Part shown: one piece after another, positions 48,725 to 58,300 of the stretch
How positions within the stretch are numbered: the first letter of the stretch is position 1
Layout: the number at the start of each line of letters is the position of its first letter
From: Branchiostoma floridae
Taxonomy: Eukaryota > Chordata > Leptocardii > Amphioxiformes > Branchiostomatidae
NCBI RefSeq assembly: GCF_000003815.2
Contig: NC_049993.1
Span: 11,753,436-11,813,435 of the forward strand
Reading direction: 5' to 3'
DNA length: 60,000 nt
The notes under the pieces: model-generated
What the model was told of the DNA's origin: nothing
The model's database searches: none
Seen by the model: the letters and a program-made list of their open reading frames with translations, nothing else
Translations under genes and position numbers: made by a program

Positions 48725-49100
48725 CACATGGAGCGCCGAACGCGCAACGCATCGCGCCAGAGGCGCGACAATCCTAGGTGGGTCAAGGGGAATGCTCCCC
48801 GGGAAAACTGGAAATCTTGACCCTCTGAAATGCTACTTCTTGCATTTTTCGGCAAATTTTGCCGACAGACTAAGATAGGTTAAGACATTTTCATAAAAAT
48901 TGCACATGGTTATAGGCTTATAGCTTACGGTACTGAGAGCGACGACCTCCACCCCGACATGTATCAATATTCTTATCATTTCGAGCTCGGAAGGCACGAA
49001 CCGTTGCAAGACAAGTCCTGGGAAATTTTGAAATCTTGACCGTGTGAAATACCATTTCCTGCGGCTGCGTTTTGAGGGACAAATTTTGCTGGCAGATGAA
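48725..49100 (+). repeat. Dispersed GC-rich repeat, two adjacent diverged copies
   Basis: Copy 1 (about 48725-48880) reads GGAGCGCCGAACGCGCAACG, then CCTAGGTGGGTC, CCCCGGGAAAA, AAATCTTGACCCTCTGAAAT and TTTTGCCGACAGAC. Copy 2 (about 48985-49100) repeats AAATCTTGACCGTGTGAAAT and AAATTTTGCTGGCAGA. A third, partial copy lies at 50905-50985 (AAATCTGGACCCTTTAAAAC, then CACCAGACAG). Noncoding. Confidence 0.75.
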
Positions 49101-49155
49101 GTGACATGATTCTATTAGGATCTATTAGGAAGAAAAGTTTTTATGGGCGACTACT

Positions 49156-50903
49156 ATATGGTTTTCTATCCCGATCAAAACTCAACTACGACGCACTTCA
49201 GCCAACTAAGACGGTAGTTTGACGAGGCACGGCGTACTTTAGCGCACTACGGCGTACAACTGGCTCCAATACAACTTGACTTTTCCAAGTACGTCATAGT
49301 TGCTTGCTGTACGGTCTTACTCAACTATGACGTTCTAACTTCGAGATGCTTAACAGCGAGGCTAATACGTTTACCTTTTTAAATGCCACAGGTATCGAAT
49401 TCCCGCCATGTACCAGTATAGAATCATAATATGTCCTCGTCAATTGTGCAAGTCAGTCATGTATTTGTACAAAATGATATCTAACGATATACCTCCCTTC
49501 TCAGCTACAAACGTCACATGTAAGAGAGTCACATGTATGAGCGTTCTTATACATGTGACTAAGCCACTAAGGAATGTATAAGGAGATCCTGATTTGCATA
49601 ATGAGTATTTACGTTTCCCACTGACCTTGGACACTTTGCCTCAAGCCAGTTTCTTTCTTTATTCAGGTTGTAACAAAACAATACACTGTGGGCACTAGGC
49701 AGCGTGGCTGGTATCGTGGCCACAGACATATAAATATACAATACAAAATGAACATGTGTATATACAAGTAATAGAATGAAATAGTTTTTACAATAAAAGC
49801 AGGTAAAGCTGACTTGTGCATGACTAGCTAAAGATTTACTGGACAGAGGCACGGCTGGAAGTGAATCTTTTAGTAGATACCATGTACACATACAGTGCTT
49901 CTGAAAGCTGTGTATTGGTGACAGCGTCATGGTCAGGTGAGCCCTGTAGTAGTGAAACGGTAAGCCGTTGTCGTACAAGGCATTCAACGGTGGAGGTGAG
50001 TTTGTTACGCTGGTCGGAATACAGGGGGCAGTGAAGCAGGTAGTGTTAAACTGTTTCAGAAGCTCCACAGACACATTGTTTGCCCTTGATGTTCATCAAG
50101 CCAGTTAGTGAAGGACAGGTGAATATATAACATCAACACACCACGTCTGACAGGTTACCGGTTAGACAGCATTTACAGATCACGTGTGACTCGGACCGGT
50201 CAGCGCTGCACACTTGAAAATCTCTGACGCAGTCACCAATTTTGTCTCACAGGTGGGAACATATTTACTGTGCAGATTCTAGTTGAAGGAATGAAGGATG
50301 TCTTCCGTCGCTGTGAACATGGTTTGAAAAGTTTCAACGCATTCAGGTTATAATATATATAAGTAGCTTTTATTTTAGAAAGGCTGTAATGATGTCTCGA
50401 CCAAAACCCACCCTCAAGACATTCAAAATGGCGATGCACTGGAATGTGTCAAAAAAATTGTCAAAGTTTTGTTCTCGGTGTAGTGTATTTGCGGATTATA
50501 CTTGTAACGTTATGTGTCACGGTGAGGTATAAATTGGTGGGGTATGACGTTGTAATTGTAGTCCAGCTATTTCGCAGTATGGCTGGAAAAATACGCAGTT
50601 TGGGTTATTACTAGCCTGTTCATGTGTTTACACAATCTCTCGCTGGCTGGGTTATTGATCGGGCGGTAGCTGTCGAACTAGGAGAGCGATTCAGTTAGGC
50701 TATGCTTCATGATTATGACTTAGTTGAGTCAAACCGTACTTCAGGCAGCTACGAAGTACTCGGGAATTAAAGTTAAGTCGTATTGGAGCCAGTTGTGTGA
50801 ACTACCTCGTACTAGTATGTCGTGCCTAAAAAAGTGTCAAACTACGTCGTAGTTGGCTGAAGTACGTCGTAGTTGAGTTTTGACCGGAGTCGAAAACCAT
50901 AGG
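49156..50903. mobile_element. 1.75 kb element with ~185-bp terminal inverted repeats
   Basis: The left repeat at 49156-49333 (TATGGTTTTCTATCCCGATC, AAAACTCAACTACGACG, ACTTCAGCCAACTA, CAACTGGCTCCAATAC, GTACGGTCTTACTCAACTA) is the reverse complement of 50711-50903 with roughly 80% identity. Within each arm the unit CTACGACGTA(C)TTCAG is repeated. No transposase is visible between the arms. Instead there is a LINE fragment, annotated separately, so this is either a non-autonomous element invaded by a LINE or two inverted copies of a solo repeat. Confidence 0.82.
49836..50110 (-). pseudogene. LINE reverse-transcriptase 3'-end fragment
   Basis: Reading the minus strand into the stop at 49838-49836 gives LMNIKGKQCVCGASETV, an in-frame TAA, then HYLLHCPLYSDQRNKLTSTV and a tail to ...SSRASVQ. 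The CxCG...ETVxHYLLHCPxY...R motif is the zinc-knuckle-like C-terminus typical of jockey/CR1/RTE-type endonuclease-RT polyproteins. The premature stop (after ETV) and loss of the rest of the ORF make it a dead 5'-truncated copy. It sits between the inverted arms at 49.16 and 50.9 kb. Confidence 0.75.
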
Positions 50904-50904
50904 T

Positions 50905-51040
50905 CGGGAGGACGGAGAAATGTTGAAATCTGGACCCTTTAAAACGCCATATCCTGCACTTTCAAGGGCTCTATCTGGCACCAGACAGACAGACCGACCG
51001 ACCGACCGACAAACAGAGAGAGACAGACAGAGAGATAGAT
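50905..51040 (+). repeat. Partial GC-rich dispersed repeat plus (GACC)n/(GACA)n microsatellite
   Basis: The first 80 bases match the repeats at 48.8 and 49.0 kb. At 50985-51035 follow CAGACAGAC, CCGACCGACCGAC and AGAGAGACAGACAGAGAG tracts. Confidence 0.75.
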
Positions 51041-52009
51041 TGGTTGTCCCTACCAGAATCTATAGGTTTCTGGAAAAATAGTAGAAATTGGCAAAATAGA
51101 CAGATAACCTAGGTCCTGATTCTAATCCCAGGCCGGATACATATCCGCTTGCATGTTATCTGTATATTGATTTGTTCAATGTTTACAGTTTTCAGCCACC
51201 TGTGGAGTCTGGTAATGACTAATACATTGGTAAAATGTTTGATATTTCTACATTGACAGGTAAGAAGACTCTCAGCAGGTCAAGTAAGAGCGTCCAACGC
51301 TGAGACTGACAGTATTTTCGGCTAACCGGAGCCACAGTTCGAGTGCCCTCCTGCAAAACCCTCAACAAGGCCTCCAGTTTACAAGCATTACGTTGACATT
51401 ACTCAGATCAGCCGCACGAAATCTGATTAATATTTGAAGAGTAAGTGCGCTTTTAGCCGTGCGTCATCCAAATGGAATTAGTCGACGAGTTTGACATTGA
51501 CAATATACGGCAGCATACGGAGACAGCAATATACTAAAATATATGTACATATTATTTTGGTAGCGTATAGGTCTGTTAGGCACTTGTTTTTCAAGAGCTA
51601 GCAAAATATCTGTAAGGGTCAGCAGCGGTTAAAAATCGATGTGGCTCATATTTTGTATACGTATGTACAGTGATAGTACTAAATAAACAATGAAGTATTT
51701 TAGGCTTGTAAAAAAACGCAATTTTTTCCCAACATCGCAGCCTTTTTATGATACATCCATTGCTTAAATTCCTAGGTTTTCATTACATTCATTGAAACAT
51801 TAATCACTGTAATTAGGAGAAGTCCGTTCAGTGGCGCCCGGTTGGTGCATTCCTGTAAGTCTTGTAATAATCAAATCAGAGTTACAATTTGATGGTTATG
51901 AATATTGTCTACTGAAACTGTGATAGCATGACTGTTGTCTACTGACAAATTATCTATCTTCAGTCTCCACTATCTACATACCTGCGTTAACGTTTCAGGT
52001 AGGACCAAC
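51041..52009 (+). promoter_or_regulatory. 5' flank / 5' UTR region of the LRR gene
   Basis: No coding exon was recognised. A possible acceptor (CGTTTCAG, ending 51998) lies 12 bases before the LRR start codon, so a spliced 5' UTR exon is plausible; its polypyrimidine tract is poor. No TATA box could be assigned. Confidence 0.35.
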
Positions 52010-53659
52010 ATGGCCAAAGTAGGACTGTTCTTCCTTCTGGCGGTGCTGGTACAAGTTGCTCCATCGGTGAAGGGCACAGTTCAGCCGGCATGTGGTGGGC
52101 CTGAACCCCTCTGCAACTGTCGTGGTACGAACATCTACTGCTTCCAGAGAGGCCTGACAGAAGTACCCACTGACATCCCAGCAAATGTGACTTTTCTAAA
52201 ACTCAACAGTAACAGGTTAAGTTACCTTCCACGCCAAGCCATCGGCAACTTTAGTCAACTAACAGAATTAGATCTGTCCGACAATATCATATCCAAAATC
52301 GATTTGGGCGCTTTTGACGGTCTAGAGAATCTTGGACGCCTCAAAATAGAAAATAACCGTCTAACGCTTTTACAAGACGAATTCTTTCGTAACTTAAAGT
52401 CCTTAGAGTTACTAAGTCTTTTGGGGAACGGCCTTGTCACCATTGGAGTTAATCTCTTTAACGGATTAACTAATCTGATGACGATTGACTTAAAGAATAA
52501 TCTCTTACGGGATCTTCCTGTTGGAGTATTTTCCCAAACCCCATCACTGCGTTCAGTGCTCCTGGCTAATAACGACATTCGTTCATTAGACAGCATTCTA
52601 CCCGCGACTCCAGACAACATTACAGAATTAGACTTGAGTGGAAATACAATCACGAGTTTCAATCCCGACGTGTTTGCGAGTTTCGCAGAGCTCGAAATTT
52701 TGAATATTGGTAGTAACGGAATTCGTGATTTGGAAGCTGGGGTTTTCAACGGGCTTGTTAACCTTCAAGATCTTTATCTAGATGGAAACGAACTGTCCTC
52801 CCTTACTCCTGGACTTTTCAACGGTTTGGCAAAGTTAGCACGACTATGGCTCGACAACAACAAGCTTGTTGGCCTGAGTAGAAGCAGTTTCGGTGACCAC
52901 CCCTTGCTGACCTCTTTGTTCCTTTCGAATAACACAATTTCAACGGTGGACCCTGGATTTTTCAGTGCCTTTCCAGCACTTACCAATTTATATCTATCGT
53001 CTAATGATATTTCATCTCTCCCTGATGACGCGTTCTACGATCTAACTGAAATTCGTGTCTTAGATCTTTCTAAGAATAAACTAGAGACGCTTGATGAAGA
53101 GGTTTTCAAGGACCTTAGGAATGTTTTGGAAATTAAGATAGAAGACAACAAATTGGCGAGTTTACCTTCTGGTATTTTCAGAGGGTTACAAACACTGAAG
53201 AAGCTGGGTTTGAAGGGTAACTCTCTGTCCGCTTTACCCGGCCATATATTCAATGGTCTCATTGAGCTATCTTCGCTGGATTTATCAAACAATAAACTCA
53301 AAATCATCCAAGATGGATTTTTCGACAACTTACCAGAGCTGAAATCGCTTGCGCTGTATGATATGGCGCTTGAGAATGTCACTTGTGGCACATTCCCGCT
53401 AAACGCGGATGAAACCACGCTAGACTGTACCTGTAAACTCAAACCGCTGTACCTCTGTCACAACTTCAGATCTATCCTTCCCAGACTCGTCTGCCTGAAG
53501 CCGATAAATCTTTATAAAAGGACACTAAACACAATTTCTGAAGATGTTCTGACATGCGCCACGCCTCCGAGCGCGGCCAATCACAGCCACGGATTTGGGG
53601 CCGCTCTGGTCATTTTTGTAATGACGTTGAACCTCTTAGTGAATTCTGTCCGTTTCTAA
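52010..53659 (+). CDS. Secreted or GPI-anchored leucine-rich-repeat protein (VLR-like architecture)
   Basis: A single uninterrupted exon of 549 codons starts at the ATG in ACCAACATGG. The frame is open 25 codons further upstream but without an ATG, and the signal peptide begins here. Residues 2-22 form a signal peptide (KVGLFFLLAVLVQVAPSVKG). An N-terminal LRR cap has C28, C35, C37 and C44 (CxxxxxxCxCxxxxxxC). Residues about 60-455 hold 16-17 LRRs of 24 residues with LxxLxLxxNxL cores (for example LTELDLSDNII, LSSLDLSNNKL) and the F-x-x-L typical of extracellular LRRs. A C-terminal cap has C459, C473, C475, C483, C495 and C516. After a short Ser/His linker, the last 21 residues are hydrophobic and end VNSVRF without a cytoplasmic tail, suiting a GPI signal or short anchor. 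There is no TIR, Ig or kinase domain. The role is presumably ligand binding or adhesion at the cell surface; the ligand cannot be inferred. Several N-glycosylation sequons are present. Confidence 0.93.
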   Translation: MAKVGLFFLLAVLVQVAPSVKGTVQPACGGPEPLCNCRGTNIYCFQRGLTEVPTDIPANVTFLKLNSNRLSYLPRQAIGNFSQLTELDLSDNIISKIDLGAFDGLENLGRLKIENNRLTLLQDEFFRNLKSLELLSLLGNGLVTIGVNLFNGLTNLMTIDLKNNLLRDLPVGVFSQTPSLRSVLLANNDIRSLDSILPATPDNITELDLSGNTITSFNPDVFASFAELEILNIGSNGIRDLEAGVFNGLVNLQDLYLDGNELSSLTPGLFNGLAKLARLWLDNNKLVGLSRSSFGDHPLLTSLFLSNNTISTVDPGFFSAFPALTNLYLSSNDISSLPDDAFYDLTEIRVLDLSKNKLETLDEEVFKDLRNVLEIKIEDNKLASLPSGIFRGLQTLKKLGLKGNSLSALPGHIFNGLIELSSLDLSNNKLKIIQDGFFDNLPELKSLALYDMALENVTCGTFPLNADETTLDCTCKLKPLYLCHNFRSILPRLVCLKPINLYKRTLNTISEDVLTCATPPSAANHSHGFGAALVIFVMTLNLLVNSVRF

Positions 53660-55325
53660 AAGTGATAAAAAGACACACTAAAAACAGTTACTCAAGCAAC
53701 TGGATATGATTTTGGAAACGGTCAGACGTTTCAGACAACCATCCGGCGGTTTTTTCGTCAATGACGCTGGAGAAATCTTGTTGGGGAGAGATTTTATATA
53801 TCCTAGCTGTGAATTGATTTGCGAAATGGATCTAAATTTAGTTGACAGTGATAAAAAGACATGCTGAAGGCTTGGGTGTGGTATGGATTAGATGTAGAAT
53901 TTTCAGTCAAGTGACGACGTTAGATGTCACATCAGAGGTATGCTGCATTAACAAATAGCTTATGATAGAAAACAGCTGTTGGGTTAGAAAGGCGTAAATC
54001 ATTATGTATGTTTAAGTCAGCCTCAAAAGAAACCCAGAGGCTGTATGGTTACAAGTTTTTGCTTGGAAAAGCTTCTATTGATTGAAATGTATATCAGCAT
54101 TATATTATTGTTATGTATTATCATCACTGAAAAGATATATGGATATATTTGATGGTCCGATTGCTGCTCCACGTTCTTACAGAACCTCTTTAAGGTCATA
54201 CATAGTTCTATATTGTGCCTGTAGATATTCATACCTGCAAGTGTCATTAAGTGTACATATACATAGATACAGTGGTTTGTATGGCATGTACTTAAATGAT
54301 TGATATTTATGTATATAATTATGTAGCATTACCATCAAGGCTATGTCAAAGACTAGAGTATCAAAACATAGAATCTTTCTTCTTTGACTTTGAAAGCAAT
54401 TTCTTCTAAGATCTATATAGCTGTACATCCATGTGCAAGTGTCTGTATGTGTGCCCGTGTGTGCACAACTGCACATATACATGTATGTGTGCCAGTGAAT
54501 TAATGCACGTGTGGGCTGTTTGCGTGCATGCAACTGCCAAAAACTGAAGACCTCAATATTTCTGAGAACCATTTATTTCTTAGAAAACCCCAGCAGTATT
54601 TTTTTCACCATATGTGGTAACCCATATATGGTACAACATGTTATGCATAACATTTTCAAGGTTAGAAAGTCCTTACATGCAAATTTTTCCCATCTTTGTA
54701 CAATCTCAAATTCTACTGTATTTCTATTACATTGTACATACAAGTTGCTTCTTATTACATTCAATGTTAATTAATTGTTCTTCAAATGCATGTATACAAG
54801 AATTCTTTTATTGAGATCACCAGTATGTATATGTGGAGAAATTAAAGAATGAAAAATGAGGTAACAACTTCTCACTATGTGCCCTATGAAGATTGCCTGT
54901 AGCATACTGGTAGATATTCTCCTATACTTGTTTTGCTGAAATAGATCATTCCAAATTCTACTTTTGTATCTGATCAAAAGTTGAATAGTATGGATACAAA
55001 TAGCATTTTACTCTAGCGTTCTTGGTTGACAGCAAGTACACAAATGTATAAGTATATATATAAGTGTCAAAATGTGCTTTCTTTATATACTGGAAAACAT
55101 ACATCATGCAAGAGAAGATGAATATTCATGTCTGTCCTGCATTGGTAACTAGGCACATAAAATTTGAAAATCATCCTAACATTCTGCATTCGAAATTTTT
55201 CTTCTTCGCAATGTACAATAATAGCCTGAATGCCAGCCCCCGTAGTGACCACTGGCTCCTTTTGCTTGCTAACCACAGAAAAGCGGTCACCACGCAGGCT
55301 GGCACTCAGTCTAGTACAATAAACC
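53660..55325. other. Convergent intergenic region between the LRR gene and PLAA
   Basis: It holds the 3' UTRs of both genes. Candidate minus-strand AATAAA signals for PLAA read from TTTATT near 54572 and 54808. No AATAAA directly follows the LRR stop; ATTAAA occurs near 54841. A TGTG/CATGTG-rich tract lies near 54425-54500. Open frames here are short and unsupported. Confidence 0.45.
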
Positions 55326-58300
55326 TTATGCATCCAATAGTTGGTGTACAAGTCTAGCACACTCTGCCACTTTTGGTGCCTCTGTGATTCCCCTTTTCCT
55401 GGCGACTACAGGTAATAAGTCCAAGGAGCGAGCGAGCGCGATGGCGTTGTCATCACCGACCATTAGGGACCCCAGCGCGACCAGGAGACGGAAACATGCC
55501 TCGTTTTCCCTCTCTGTATCCAGGAGCGCCGCTACAGCAGACAGACACTGGGACTTCCCTTCGATGTCCTCTGGATCTTGGATGACAGCCGCATAGTTCA
55601 GAATGATTGTCGCCATGGCAATACGGACGTTCTTATGGGTGCTGGCGCTACAATCTAACGTGGTGGCCAGGATGTCGGAGTGCTGGGATATGGCCAGACC
55701 TTTCCCCACGGGCTGGGCGAACATGTTGCACACAGCACGCAGGGCTAGCATCTGATTGGCTGGTGAGGAGTCAGGTGACAGGAAGGTTCGGAGGTGGGTG
55801 AGGAATTGTGGACCATCCTTGGAGTTACAGAAGTGCTGGTTGATGTCGGAGTGGCGGAGGGCCAGCCGAAGTACATCTAGTGCTGGGAACACGACATCTG
55901 GAGAGAAGAAGATAAAGAAAGTTAGGAAGGCAACATTTTTGTGAAAATGCAGAATGTTCTCCCTGCAGCCTTTTGTAAACCTATTCGCACAATACTGTAC
56001 CATTACATTCGCCATATGGTTTTATGTAGGAGTAATAAAAAATAAATTAAAAAAAACAGCCATACTGGGGAAACCCAATGAAACAAAGGGGATGAAATGA
56101 CATTAGATCAAAATCCATTCTGATATATGGCTACAAGCTAAGATCATCACAGAGTAACAAGAGAACGTGTTAAGTATTTTTTTTCATATAACAGTGTGAT
56201 ATAGACAGCACCGACATGGTTCATTCCATGAACACTACCAACAGCTGAACAGGTATCCCCATGCATACAAATCTGTTGCTTTACCTTTAGGCCACTGGAC
56301 AATCTTCCACAGTGTGTTCATCTGCATGGCAGTTGGTGCTCCTGGCTGCTGATTGGTTGCCACAGCCAGAAGCTGACTGATCTGGTCCAAACCAGATTCA
56401 TCCAGTTGCAGTTCTGCTGGCACTTTACTGTTGAACTCCTTGATCTTACCTGGGATCACAAGAGGAAAACACAATATTAAAACAGAAATGAAGATACAAT
56501 AATGTATGTAAAATCATTTTTAAATATGTCCTTACGTACAAAAATAACTGCTTCTAAGAATGTACATGTGTTCATAATTTGATCTTTTCAAAGAAATGTA
56601 TCGTAAAAGCAGTAGCAGACAAAGTGCAATAATTTGACACAGACATAGTATGATAACTTTCTCACATCAAATCTGATACAGAAACATTGCTTTTGGTGAT
56701 GATTACATGCATTTGGGGTACATGTGCATTTTGAAATGCTTAAAGGAACAGTACGCTATATCATACAGCTAATTGCATGTGTCTTGTATGCACTACTGAC
56801 CTACGATAGCCCCAGGGTTGGCCTGCTCAAACAGTAGTGGAGTGACCCTGGGGAAGTAGGGGTTGGTGGGCTGAGGCACATGGGCTGGGGGGTTGTTCTC
56901 CATGTCTCTGGCAGCGTAGGATGGGATGTAACGACCCCCTCCTATCAGAAACAAGTGTCTTTCATGAATAAATAAGATAGCATGACAGACATTGTAGTGG
57001 ATGGATGGACTTAGAAGCGCAAATTCCATCTCATAATAAATTATACTGTCACTTTCAACCAGGGCTGTCTACAGGACCTGACTTTCCCTATGGGAATTTG
57101 CTTGTTGGGACAAAAAAATAATTTTATCCCATTTGTCCCCCAAATGACATGAAACTGTTGAAAATGTTCTTTGATAGGCTCAAAATGACATGTTTATCCA
57201 GGAAAAAGAACATGGGCTGCCAAACAATGAGTGGGGCGGAAAAAAATATTTAAACTGGAGACAGCTCTGCTTTCAACTCACTTATGTACGTACATGTACA
57301 TGGTTTACAACAACTGCATTTAATACAACATTCACCTGTGATTGGGAGCAAAGAATGGTGGACAACACTTCTTTTAGGCTCTAGTTGAAAGCATAGATAA
57401 ATAACACAAAATGTTTTTGCAATGAGGTAGCTGACCTGTGAAGGGGTCACTGCCCAGGGTTGACCCCTGACCTTGCTGTGGTACATCAGCTGGAGCAGCA
57501 GACCCTGGGACATAGCGGTTTGCACCTGAAGTATAAGGAGGAAACATGTGAACAACATGGATATTTTAGTACAATGCTAAACTACACATCTGGGGAACTG
57601 TATATTCAAATCTTTTGGTGGTGATGTCCATTAATGAGCAAATCAAAGAATGGGTTCTAAAGTGCTCGTTCCAACACCTGTTCAAATACAGCAATCAGAT
57701 CAAGTTTCGTGGGTACCAGAAACGGACATAGGAAAGAACTACGACCCAGATGAAAACCAATCAGCGCCCTTGTCCAAAATATGGACCAGAATTTAATATT
57801 CCAGGTGTTCGAGATTTCCAATTTCTCAGATGGAATAGCAGAGGAGCGACTGTATATTAAATAGTGTATATTAAAGTTAACTAAAACGTCAGAGTGAACT
57901 ACTATCCAGATGGTACCCAGGATAACGTGTTGTTTAATGAGACAAAACACATCAATCACAACCCCTACCAGTGAAAGGATCAGCATACTGTTGTGCGGAG
58001 GGGGCAGGCCCAACCGTCAGCCCCTTGGTGTTCTCCAAGATGAACTTGGCCACCTGGTCCAGGTACAGCTGACTCAGCTCATTCTTCTCCAGGAAGGTGT
58101 GAGCTGCCAGCCAGGGGTCGTCCGACAGGTTGTAGGGCAGCTTCAGCTTGGGACTGCCATCACCAAGGTCCACTGTGAACACATGGTCGTACTCCTGGGA
58201 GAGGAAAAAGCAAAAATGCTCTTAAAACTTGTGCTAACTAACTCACTCAGTTCCATAGCTAATGTAGTAGCAGTAGGGGCAGTCTGTTGATGTTCTCTAC

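Noticed and set aside
49559-50074. 171-codon frame on the minus strand
   Set aside because: It is the wrong frame across the LINE 3' fragment; the meaningful reading is in the neighbouring frame and is broken by a stop.
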